A stretch of DNA of 64,000 bases, taken from NCBI GenBank assembly GCA_018657065.1, contig JABHXU010000004.1:26776-90775 (forward strand), read 5' to 3'. Below are positions 50,327 through 58,049 of the stretch, one piece after another; position 1 is the stretch's first letter; the number at the start of each line of letters is the position of its first letter. Source of the stretch: an archaeon. GTDB taxonomy: Archaea > Nanobdellota > Nanobdellia > Woesearchaeales > GW2011-AR15. The notes under the pieces were generated by a model. It was not told where the DNA came from and searched no databases. It worked only from the letters and a program-made list of their open reading frames with translations. A program made the position numbers and the translations under genes.

Positions 50327-51295
50327 ATGCCTAAAATGACAATTATACAAGCAGTTACAAATGCACTTGACCTAGCAATGAAAAAAGATAAGTCTGTTGT
50401 AGTTTTAGGTGAAGATGTTGGAATAAATGGTGGAGTGTTTAGAGCTACTGACGGACTCCAAAAAAAATATGGAGAAAAAAGAGTTATTGATACACCATTA
50501 ACTGAAGAAGGAATTATGGGAAATGCAGTAGGTTTAGCAGTAAATGGAATAAAACCTGTTGTTGAAATTCAGTTCTCTGGATTTCTAGCTCCAGCTTTTG
50601 ATCAATTATTTAGTCATGCTGGACGAATTAGATCTAGATCTAGAGGAAGATTTACTTGTCCACTTGTTGTTAGAGCTCCAAGTGGTGGTGGAATTAGAGC
50701 ACTTGAATTACATAGTGAATACCCTGAAAGTTATTATGCACATGCACCTGGAATCAAAGTTGTATGTCCTAGTACACCATATGATATGAAAGGTTTACTT
50801 TTAGCAGCAATTGAAGATCCTGACCCTGTTGTTGTTTTAGAACCAATGAGATTATATAGAGCTGTTAAACAAGATGTTCCTAGCAAATATTATACAGTTC
50901 CAATTGGAAAAGCGTCTATCATGAGACCTGGTAAAGCACTAACAATTATCACATATGGTTCAGTAACTAAAACAGTTAGAGAAGCTGTTGAGGAATCTGG
51001 AATAGATGCTGAAATTTTAGATATGAGATCTATTTTTCCATTTGACACAGAAGCTGTAATTAAAAGTATTAAAAAAACAGGTAGAGGAATAGTTGTTCAT
51101 GAAGCACCTAAAACTTGTGGTTTTGGTGCAGAAATAGTTGCAACTATTAATGAAAAAGCACTAGATTTTCTAGAAGCTCCAATTTTGAGAGTTTGTGGAT
51201 ATGATACTGCACTTCCATTCTCAAAAATGGAACTAGATTACATTCCTAGTGTTAGCCGAATAATTAAGGCTATGAAAAAGGTGGTGGACTACTAA
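50327..51295 (+). CDS. pdhB: 2-oxoacid dehydrogenase E1 beta subunit
   Basis: A 322-residue E1 beta. It starts MTIIQAVTNALDLAMKKDK, contains VVLGEDVGINGGVFRATDGL, TPLTEEGIMGNAVGLA and the Tyr/His region APSGGGIRALELHSEYPES. It pairs with E1 alpha to decarboxylate a 2-oxoacid. The gene is 2 nt from pdhA and 1 nt from the E2 gene. Length is normal. Confidence 0.94.
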   Translation: MPKMTIIQAVTNALDLAMKKDKSVVVLGEDVGINGGVFRATDGLQKKYGEKRVIDTPLTEEGIMGNAVGLAVNGIKPVVEIQFSGFLAPAFDQLFSHAGRIRSRSRGRFTCPLVVRAPSGGGIRALELHSEYPESYYAHAPGIKVVCPSTPYDMKGLLLAAIEDPDPVVVLEPMRLYRAVKQDVPSKYYTVPIGKASIMRPGKALTIITYGSVTKTVREAVEESGIDAEILDMRSIFPFDTEAVIKSIKKTGRGIVVHEAPKTCGFGAEIVATINEKALDFLEAPILRVCGYDTALPFSKMELDYIPSVSRIIKAMKKVVDY

Positions 51296-51296
51296 A

Positions 51297-52541
51297 ATGA
51301 AGTTTAAATTTCCTGATGTTGGTGAAGGTATTACAGAAGGTGTTATAGTAAAATGGAAAATCAAAGTTGGTGACAAAGTAAAAGCAGATCAACCTATAGC
51401 AGATGTTGAAACAGACAAAGCTATTGTTGAAATTCCTGTTCCTAAAGCTGGAATTATTGCTAAGATTTTTCATAAACAAGGAGAAACAATAAATGTTGGT
51501 GAAGTTCTTGTTGAAATTGACACTGGTGAAATCTCAGAAACTAAAGTTTCTGATGATGCTCTGAAATCCAAACAGGTTTCCGACAAAGTAAAAGAAACTC
51601 CAAAAGTTAAAGAAATTAAACAAGCATCAGGAAAACGTTATACCAGTAGTGTTGTTGGATTTTTAGATGATAAAGAAGAAACAATTCCTTCTCAAACAAA
51701 AAGAATTGAAAAATCAACTGAAAAAAGAATAAGGGCTACTCCAAGAATTAGAAGATTAGCAAAAAAATTAGGTGTAGACTTATCAACAATTAAAGGAACA
51801 GGTCATGGTGGAAGAATAATCGAAGAAGATTTATCCGGGATAAAAACTAAATCAAAAAAACCAATAGGAAAAATTCAAGTAATTCCTTTAAAAGGTATTA
51901 GAAAAACAATATCTCAAACACTAACAAAAGCAAATACTATTGAAGTTCCTGTAACTAATTTTTATGATTGCGATGTTACTTCACTATGGGATGTTAGAAA
52001 TAAAGAAAAAGTTAAAGCTCAAAAAAAAGGAGTTAAATTAACTTTTTTACCCTATATTATCAAAGCAGTTCTTGAATCAATGAAAGAATATCCTATCATT
52101 AATTCAAGTATTGAAAATGATGAAATCATAATTAAAAATTATTTTAATATTGGAATTGCAGTAGCTACAACAGACGGATTAATTGTTCCTAATATTAAAG
52201 ACGCTGATAAAAAATCACTATATGATTTAGCAAAACAAATTGTTGATTTAGCAAAAAAAGCACAAAATAGAACTCTTAAACTTGAAGAAATGAAAGATGG
52301 AACATTTACAATTACTAATTTAGGAAGTATTGGTGTTAAATATTTTACACCAATGTTAAATTATCCTGAAGCAGCAATTTTAGGCCTAGGTAAAATTGAA
52401 GAAAGAGCAATTGTTGAAAATGGAAAAATTGTAATTAAAAAAATCTTACCGCTATCTATTACATATGACCATAGATCTGTTGATGGTGCAACTGCTTCAA
52501 AATTTATGCTTAGTGTCATGAAATCACTAGAATCATATTAA
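51297..52541 (+). CDS. pdhC: Dihydrolipoamide acyltransferase E2
   Basis: A 414-residue E2. The lipoyl domain (1-77) ends in the lipoyl-lysine loop DVETDKAIVEI. A peripheral-subunit-binding domain follows at 140-178 (ATPRIRRLAKKLGVDLS). The catalytic domain ends with the acyltransferase motif DHRSVDGATASKFM (H-x3-D). The linker after the lipoyl domain contains ISETKVSDD, nearly identical to a linker in the FtsY protein at 5.6 kb. No E3 gene follows in the window. Confidence 0.94.
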   Translation: MKFKFPDVGEGITEGVIVKWKIKVGDKVKADQPIADVETDKAIVEIPVPKAGIIAKIFHKQGETINVGEVLVEIDTGEISETKVSDDALKSKQVSDKVKETPKVKEIKQASGKRYTSSVVGFLDDKEETIPSQTKRIEKSTEKRIRATPRIRRLAKKLGVDLSTIKGTGHGGRIIEEDLSGIKTKSKKPIGKIQVIPLKGIRKTISQTLTKANTIEVPVTNFYDCDVTSLWDVRNKEKVKAQKKGVKLTFLPYIIKAVLESMKEYPIINSSIENDEIIIKNYFNIGIAVATTDGLIVPNIKDADKKSLYDLAKQIVDLAKKAQNRTLKLEEMKDGTFTITNLGSIGVKYFTPMLNYPEAAILGLGKIEERAIVENGKIVIKKILPLSITYDHRSVDGATASKFMLSVMKSLESY

Positions 52542-52569
52542 TAATTAATTTAAAACAAAGGTGAGTAAA

Positions 52570-52965
52570 GTGAATTATCTAGCTATATTTGTTTGTGCAA
52601 TTTTATCTTTTGTTATTGGAATGTTTTGGTATTCTCCTGTTCTTTTTGGAGATGCGTGGAGAAAACATGTTGGGTTAACAAGTAAAGATTTTAAAAAGGC
52701 AAAAAAAGGACTGATGAAATCAATGATAATTGGTTTTTCAAGTGGTCTTATTATGATGTTTGTTCTTTCGTATTTTATTGATATGTTTGTAACAACTTCT
52801 TTTGCCGCTGGATCAATTATTGGTATAATAACTTGGGCTGGATTTTTAGCAACATCAATGACTGGAATAGTTTCATGGGAAAATAAACCTTGGGAACTTT
52901 ACTTTATTAACACTGGATATTATTTAGTTGTGTTAGCTGTTACAGGTGGAATCTTAGCTGTTTGA
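52570..52965 (+). CDS. DUF1761-like membrane protein
   Basis: A 131-residue membrane protein. GTG 52570 is taken as start because GGTGA lies 5 nt before it and the product then begins MNYLAIFVCAILSFVIGMFW, as DUF1761 proteins do, with the following YSPVLFGDAW. Four membrane segments are seen. Function is unknown in the family. It lies behind the pdh operon, perhaps in the same transcript. Confidence 0.75.
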   Translation: MNYLAIFVCAILSFVIGMFWYSPVLFGDAWRKHVGLTSKDFKKAKKGLMKSMIIGFSSGLIMMFVLSYFIDMFVTTSFAAGSIIGIITWAGFLATSMTGIVSWENKPWELYFINTGYYLVVLAVTGGILAV

Positions 52966-52993
52966 GTTTGAATTTTTTTTCAAAAGATTGAGA

Positions 52994-53920
52994 TTAATTT
53001 TCCCTAGAATCCAATTCCTTTTGAATTATATCTGCAAGTTTTGGATATTTCTCAGATACTGTTTTATAGTTGAAATCTAACTCAGATGCTATAGGTATAC
53101 TTAATGGATTAATATAATCTTCAGGTGTTATTCTAACTGCTTCTTCTAGAACTTTAAATCCTGCTTCTCCTGAAACATTCAATGCTTCCAATACTTGCGG
53201 ATGAGTAACAGATGGGTGGTTTGGATAAGAACTATGATCTGTACAGTTCAAAACTAAAGCATATGGAATACCCATTTCAAGAGCTGCAAAAGCTTCTCTT
53301 GCAGTCATTCCAATCAAATGGTCATGATCTTCAGTATATGATTCATCTGGTAGATTATAACTCACGAGGATTCTACCTCTAATATCTTGTTCTTCTGCTG
53401 GTGTTCTAAATGTAGGACCTGAAACCACATGAGCAATTCCTTCATAAAAAAATCCTGATTCTAAAGTTTCAGAACTTTTGTAGAGATTTTTTACATAATC
53501 TTCAGATGCATGCATACCAGCGATCAAATTAGCTCTTGCGTCATCATGAAAAATTGTACTTGGAGCTCCATGCATAAGAAGTCCTTTTTGAGTATATGTG
53601 TCTCTTCTCTCGTCAATCCCGTGTCTGATTACATCATGTGGAATTAAAAGATTTCCAGGAACAACATTTTCTGTTAATCTTCCTGTCGCAGATGTTGCAT
53701 AAACAATATCCACACCTAACCATTTAAATGCTAACATATATGCTTTTTCAGGCATAATGTCTGGAACTTCAAGTTCTTCATGCCTTTTAACACCGTATAC
53801 TTTTTTACCTCCAAATTCAAATTCAAATATTCTTACGTTTCCATAACCTGTTTCAATAATTCTTTCTGTTCCTAAATCTCCAGAAAATCCAGTACCTAAT
53901 ACAACACCTATTTTAACCAA
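52994..53920 (-). CDS. MTA phosphorylase / purine nucleoside phosphorylase family
   Basis: A 308-residue protein of the trimeric PNP/MTAP type. The TTG at 53920 (MVKIGVVLGTGF) is preferred because GGGAGGGG precedes it. Marks are YATSATGRLTENVVPGN, phosphate-side residues, HVVSGPTFRTPAEEQ and the base-side motif GMTAREAFAALEMGIPYALV with NCTDH. It would cleave methylthioadenosine or a purine nucleoside; N/D choice near TDH suggests 6-oxo or 6-amino specificity that I cannot decide. Confidence 0.75.
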   Translation of the reverse strand: MVKIGVVLGTGFSGDLGTERIIETGYGNVRIFEFEFGGKKVYGVKRHEELEVPDIMPEKAYMLAFKWLGVDIVYATSATGRLTENVVPGNLLIPHDVIRHGIDERRDTYTQKGLLMHGAPSTIFHDDARANLIAGMHASEDYVKNLYKSSETLESGFFYEGIAHVVSGPTFRTPAEEQDIRGRILVSYNLPDESYTEDHDHLIGMTAREAFAALEMGIPYALVLNCTDHSSYPNHPSVTHPQVLEALNVSGEAGFKVLEEAVRITPEDYINPLSIPIASELDFNYKTVSEKYPKLADIIQKELDSREN

Positions 53921-53985
53921 TAAAATCCCCTCCCATAAATCCAATAAGAAAACAACTTAAATATAAATCTTTACAAGAAAAAAAA

Positions 53986-54729
53986 CTACTTCATAAAATT
54001 CCATTTTTTTGATTTATATTTGGATTCAATTAATTCTTCAATTCTTTTTTCTTCTTCATTCGTTAAATCACCAAAATCAAATTCTTTATGTTCAACAAAT
54101 CCTTTTAAAAGCGCTTCATAAACTTGTTCTTTACCAACACATTCAAAATCTAGAATTCTAGTTACTCTTTCTTGAACAGATTTTATTAATTTGTCTTTAA
54201 TTTTTTCACTTGGAACATTAAGAACTGCAAACATTTTCCCAACATGAACATCATACAATATTGTTCCATGTTGCAACAATATTCCATTTCTTCTAGTTTG
54301 TGCATTTCCTGAAATTTTTTTATGCCCTATTCCAATATCATTGATTGGTTTAAACTCTGATTCAATTCCTAAATTCTTTAAACCTTTTATCACATATCCA
54401 CAAATTTCTCTATAACTTTCGATAATGTTTTTTGGAAACATTTCTTCAGGTGCAATTAAAGAGTAAGTTATTTCTCCACTATTTGAATGATAAACAGATC
54501 CTCCTCCTGTTCTTCTTCTAACAATTCCTACCCCAAGTTCTTCACATTTTTTTAAATTTACAACTTGATCCATACTTTGAAAATATCCAATTGAAACAGC
54601 ACTAGGAAACCAACCATAAAATCTAATTGTAGGTTTTCCCCCTGCTTTTACAGATTCCATTATAGCTTCATCTATAGCCATATTTTTAGCTGCATTATGA
54701 TAGTCAAAAGGTATTACTCGCCATCTCAT
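53986..54729 (-). CDS. lplA: Lipoate-protein ligase, catalytic part
   Basis: A 247-residue ligase: RFYGWFPSAVSIGYFQ, GIVRRRTGGGSVYHSNSGE and KISGNAQTRRNGILLQHGTI are the lipoate- and AMP-binding motifs. It attaches free lipoate to the lysine of E2. It lacks the C-terminal domain of bacterial LplA, which is supplied as a separate protein by the overlapping gene upstream. Length matches the Thermoplasma-type large subunit. Confidence 0.92.
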   Translation of the reverse strand: MRWRVIPFDYHNAAKNMAIDEAIMESVKAGGKPTIRFYGWFPSAVSIGYFQSMDQVVNLKKCEELGVGIVRRRTGGGSVYHSNSGEITYSLIAPEEMFPKNIIESYREICGYVIKGLKNLGIESEFKPINDIGIGHKKISGNAQTRRNGILLQHGTILYDVHVGKMFAVLNVPSEKIKDKLIKSVQERVTRILDFECVGKEQVYEALLKGFVEHKEFDFGDLTNEEEKRIEELIESKYKSKKWNFMK

Positions 54730-55010
54730 TTTTCTAAAGCCCTTTTTATTAATTCAATTAAATTTTCTATACTAAAACCAATTATTTGGTAGTTATTTTC
54801 TAAAATAAATTCATTTAGAAGTTTAATTTGAGATTCATTTTCAAAATCAAGAGGTAAATCAATAAATTTCTCCTCAATTAAACCAATACAATCTTCTGGA
54901 TGTGCAAAAAAATCACCAATAATTTGAACATTATTAATTTTTTTATCAAAATCAATTCTAACTCTAAGAAGTTTTCCTCCACTGATTTTTTCCATAGATT
55001 CGGCAATCAT
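54726..55010 (-). CDS. lplB: Lipoate-protein ligase accessory subunit
   Basis: A 94-residue protein matching the C-terminal domain of LplA: GGKLLRVRIDFDKKINNVQI, GDFFAHPEDCIGLIEE and a helical end. In archaea such as Thermoplasma this domain is separate and required for adenylating lipoate. It overlaps the lplA gene by 4 nt. A leaderless promoter is likely before the ATG. The start at residue 6 (MEKISGG) is also possible. Confidence 0.88.
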   Translation of the reverse strand: MIAESMEKISGGKLLRVRIDFDKKINNVQIIGDFFAHPEDCIGLIEEKFIDLPLDFENESQIKLLNEFILENNYQIIGFSIENLIELIKRALEK

Positions 55011-55108
55011 TCATAGTAAAATAAAACCCAATAACTTTATAATACTAGCGCTTAAGATTCTATGTATTTAAAGATAATTTTAAAAATGAAACTAAGTTCA
55101 CATGAAAA

Positions 55109-55357
55109 ATGGGAAAAATAAAAATTGTTTATGACATGGATGGATGTATTGGTGCTGCAGCATGTGCTGCAATGGATCCAAAATACTTTGAAATGAATGA
55201 AGAAGGAAAAGCAGTTTTAAAAGGTGGAGAAAAAAACAAAGAAGGTAAATATGAATTGGTCATTAATGAAAATGATGATACATTCCAAGCTGCTGAATCT
55301 TGCCCAGTTCAAGTCATAAAATTAATTGATGAAGAAACTGGTGAAGAGTTAATTTAA
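55109..55357 (+). CDS. Ferredoxin with three cluster cysteines
   Basis: An 82-residue ferredoxin, MGKIKIVYDMDGCIGAAACA and a later ESCPVQVI. Compared with the paralogue at 57796 (C13, C16, C19), the middle cysteine is alanine: C13-I-G-A16-A-A-C19. Three cysteines suggest a [3Fe-4S] cluster or a cluster with another ligand. It may carry electrons for the oxoacid or radical enzymes nearby. A separate promoter is likely. Confidence 0.85.
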   Translation: MGKIKIVYDMDGCIGAAACAAMDPKYFEMNEEGKAVLKGGEKNKEGKYELVINENDDTFQAAESCPVQVIKLIDEETGEELI

Positions 55358-55384
55358 TAAGTAATATTTTCTATATTATTTTTA

Positions 55385-56491
55385 ATGAAGAAAAAAAAAT
55401 ATCAAAATATTCTTTTGATTTTGTTTTCTATTGTAGTTTTTCTGTTAATTTTTGAAATAATTTTATCATTTTCCAATATTAATGCTAAACTTTTGTGGCC
55501 TATTCTTTTTTTTGTTGATGGCGAATATAATTATCAGAATGGTGAAGATATTTACATTCATTCAGTTAATTCAAATAAATTATATGAGTTAAAACCAAAT
55601 AACTCTGTTACATGTTTTGATTGTTTTCATAAAAAAGAAACAAAATATACAAACACTACAATCACTGTTAATAATCTTGGATTTAGAGACTATATAAATC
55701 TTAGAAACTCTACGAAAAAATCTGGTGTAAAAAGAATTATTATTCTAGGTGGATCTAATACATTTGGAGATACAGTTAATGATCAAGATACTTATCCTGC
55801 TCAACTTGAAAAAAAATTAAATCAAAAATACAAAAACAGGTTTGAAGTTTGGAACGCAGGTCTAAGCTCCTATGTTATGTCACAAAAAATCTCATATGCA
55901 AAGGAAATTATAAAAAAATATGATCCTGATATCTTAATTTTTCAAGATCTTAATAGAGGACGAAGAGCTTTTTCATTTTATGATAAAGAATATTACAAAT
56001 TCTTTAAAAAAAACCCTTATTTGTATCTCGAAAATATTCCTTTTTTCTTTATTGAGAAATATCCAAAAAAATTACACACCTTTTTTGTTCTAAATTCAAA
56101 TGTTTATAGGTTTTTTTTAATCCAAATAAATAAAATTATAATTCAAAAACAAATAAATGATCCAAAGAGTCATTCTCAGTTATGGTTTGGATTTACAAAG
56201 ATTGACTCTAGATTTTCTGATTATTTATTACCTTATTACCTAGATGAAGAGAAAATAAATCGAGAATGGATGAAAAACACTATACAAACTAATAATATAA
56301 GTATCTTAATTTTTGACCCAATTTTAAAGAAATATTGTCCAAATAGAAATTTAATTCAAAATATTACTCATTTCTCCAGATGTGAAAACAAATCAGAGGA
56401 ATATTATGTTGTTCATCCCCCTTCTTATGTTTATGAAGACTATGCAATTGAAATTATGAAATTTTTAGAGGAAGAAGGTTTAGTTTCTTAA
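55385..56491 (+). CDS. SGNH-type hydrolase or acyl-transfer protein, membrane-bound
   Basis: A 368-residue protein with one N-terminal membrane segment (about 8-28) and an extracellular part. The SGNH pattern is visible: IIILGGSNTFGDTVND (serine block), EVWNAGLSSYVMSQ (block with Asn/Gly) and the end HPPSYVYEDYA with a late histidine. SGNH proteins cleave or transfer acyl groups, often on cell-surface glycans. Serine after GG is retained, so activity is possible. It stands alone between ferredoxin and endonuclease III. Confidence 0.65.
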   Translation: MKKKKYQNILLILFSIVVFLLIFEIILSFSNINAKLLWPILFFVDGEYNYQNGEDIYIHSVNSNKLYELKPNNSVTCFDCFHKKETKYTNTTITVNNLGFRDYINLRNSTKKSGVKRIIILGGSNTFGDTVNDQDTYPAQLEKKLNQKYKNRFEVWNAGLSSYVMSQKISYAKEIIKKYDPDILIFQDLNRGRRAFSFYDKEYYKFFKKNPYLYLENIPFFFIEKYPKKLHTFFVLNSNVYRFFLIQINKIIIQKQINDPKSHSQLWFGFTKIDSRFSDYLLPYYLDEEKINREWMKNTIQTNNISILIFDPILKKYCPNRNLIQNITHFSRCENKSEEYYVVHPPSYVYEDYAIEIMKFLEEEGLVS

Positions 56492-56540
56492 TTCATTCTA
56501 CTTAATAAGATTTTTATTCTAATATCTCTTTGAAATAAAT

Positions 56541-57173
56541 ATGCAAGCAATCGAAGTCTACTCAATTTTAAAAAAACAATATCCTAAATCAAAAATTGCT
56601 CTTAATCATTCTAACCCTCTTGAACTATTAATTGCAGTCATGCTTTCTGCGCAATGTACTGATATTAGAGTAAATATTGTTACAAAAAACCTTTTTGCAA
56701 AATATCAAACAATTGAAGAATATGCTAATTCAGATATTGATGAATTAAAAAAAATAATTAGATCTGCGGGATTTTATAATAATAAAGCTAAAAATATTAT
56801 TAATACATGTAAAATCATAATTGATAAACATAATGGACTTGTTCCTAAAACTATGGATGAACTTGTTTTTCTTCCTGGTGTTGCTAGGAAAACAGCAAAT
56901 ATTGTTCTAAGTAATGCATTTAATATTACAAAAGGTATTGCAATTGACACACATATGAAAAGAATTAATTTTAGACTTAATTTAACTAAAAATATTGATC
57001 CAAATAAAATAGAACAAGATTTAATGAAACAATTGCCTCAAAATCTTTGGAATAAATATACTTATGTTATAATTGAACATGGCAGAGCTGTTTGCAAAGC
57101 ACCTACTCCACTTTGTTCAAAATGTATATTAAACAATAAGTGTTCCAAAAAAGGAGTTTCTAGATATAAATGA
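56541..57173 (+). CDS. nth: Endonuclease III
   Basis: A 210-residue base-excision repair glycosylase/AP lyase. The helix-hairpin-helix motif LPGVARKTANIVLSNAF contains the catalytic lysine, followed by the aspartate in AIDTHMKRINFRL. The iron-sulfur loop is CKAPTPLCSKCILNNKC with the usual spacing. Early motif SAQCTDIRVNIVT also fits. Length is normal. A leaderless or weak-SD start at ATG 56541. Confidence 0.94.
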   Translation: MQAIEVYSILKKQYPKSKIALNHSNPLELLIAVMLSAQCTDIRVNIVTKNLFAKYQTIEEYANSDIDELKKIIRSAGFYNNKAKNIINTCKIIIDKHNGLVPKTMDELVFLPGVARKTANIVLSNAFNITKGIAIDTHMKRINFRLNLTKNIDPNKIEQDLMKQLPQNLWNKYTYVIIEHGRAVCKAPTPLCSKCILNNKCSKKGVSRYK

Positions 57174-57174
57174 T

Positions 57175-57627
57175 TCAAGTTAGTGCTTTTACTAATGATT
57201 TTGCTCTACGGTATTGTAATGGGAACTTTTTATTCCAAGATTCCCATTCAGATTCTAACTCTTCAAATGAAAGTTTACCCGACTCTATTTTATCATATAG
57301 TTCAAATAGAAATCTTGATGAAGTATTATAATAAGAGATTGTATTCGATGATAATTTTCTTGATAATCCTCCATTAACTAGATCTAAAAACGTTTTCCTT
57401 AGTTTCAATAAAATTCTTACTCGTGGCTTAATAACTTCATCAAAATGTTTTAAAATAAATTCTAAACTTTGTAGAGTTTGTTCTCCTTTTAACAAAAATT
57501 CATAAAGATATAAAATTGAAATAACACAATCAGGAATAACCGCTATTGCTTGTTTTTTCTTAATTTCTGCATTTCTTGACTGTAAAAAATATAACAAATG
57601 TTTAAGTGGATTTCTTATCCAAGACAT
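57175..57627 (-). CDS. Helical hypothetical protein
   Basis: A 150-residue, almost fully helical protein, MSWIRNPLKHLLYFLQSRNA and on, without membrane segments or cysteines other than one. No family recognised. It overlaps nothing and ends 1 nt from the convergent nth gene. Basic and aromatic residues alternate as in four-helix bundles; a small regulatory or nucleotide-binding role cannot be excluded. Confidence 0.5.
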   Translation of the reverse strand: MSWIRNPLKHLLYFLQSRNAEIKKKQAIAVIPDCVISILYLYEFLLKGEQTLQSLEFILKHFDEVIKPRVRILLKLRKTFLDLVNGGLSRKLSSNTISYYNTSSRFLFELYDKIESGKLSFEELESEWESWNKKFPLQYRRAKSLVKALT

Positions 57628-57795
57628 ATTGATTAAATTAATTCTCTTCTTTTTATACTTTTCTATTATTGTACGTAATAAAAATACTAAATTTTGTTCA
57701 TTTTAGCTCTAAACAACTTGTTTAATTATTTAACTAAATTTAACGAAATCTTTAAATAAATTCTTTTGTATCATAGTTCTTACGGTGATACGTTC

Positions 57796-58047
57796 ATGGT
57801 GACATACAAAATAATTCAAGATATTGATACTTGTATTGGTTGTGGAGCATGTGCTGTTATAACAACAGATAAATGGGAAATGACTGATGAAGGAAAAGCA
57901 AAGCTTCTTAACTCAGAAAAAATAAAAGAAACTTATGAAAAAACTTTTGATGACTCTGATTTAGAAGAGTACAGAGAAGCTGTTGATTCATGTCCTGTTG
58001 AAGCATTAAAAATAGTTGATAAAGAAACAGGAGAAAAAATAGAATAA
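57796..58047 (+). CDS. [4Fe-4S] ferredoxin
   Basis: An 83-residue ferredoxin from ATG 57796, chosen over the upstream frame because GGTGAT lies 6 nt before it. The cluster cysteines are C13-I-G-C16-G-A-C19 with a distal SCPVEALKI. It closely resembles the protein at 55109 in layout and length (same C-terminal KIVDKETGEKI ending), so the two are paralogues. It converges on alaS, with 2 nt between the stops. Confidence 0.9.
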   Translation: MVTYKIIQDIDTCIGCGACAVITTDKWEMTDEGKAKLLNSEKIKETYEKTFDDSDLEEYREAVDSCPVEALKIVDKETGEKIE

Positions 58048-58049
58048 TA

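Noticed and set aside
57183..57377. Plus-strand continuation after the nth TGA
   Set aside because: It runs antisense to a well-formed hypothetical gene and its product is a featureless hydrophobic chain; the nth protein is complete at the TGA.
57768..57790. Hairpin GTATCA/TGATAC masking the ferredoxin ribosome site
   Set aside because: The TATA box at about 57751-57760 predicts a transcript start near 57780, after the 5' half of the stem, so the hairpin would not be in the RNA.
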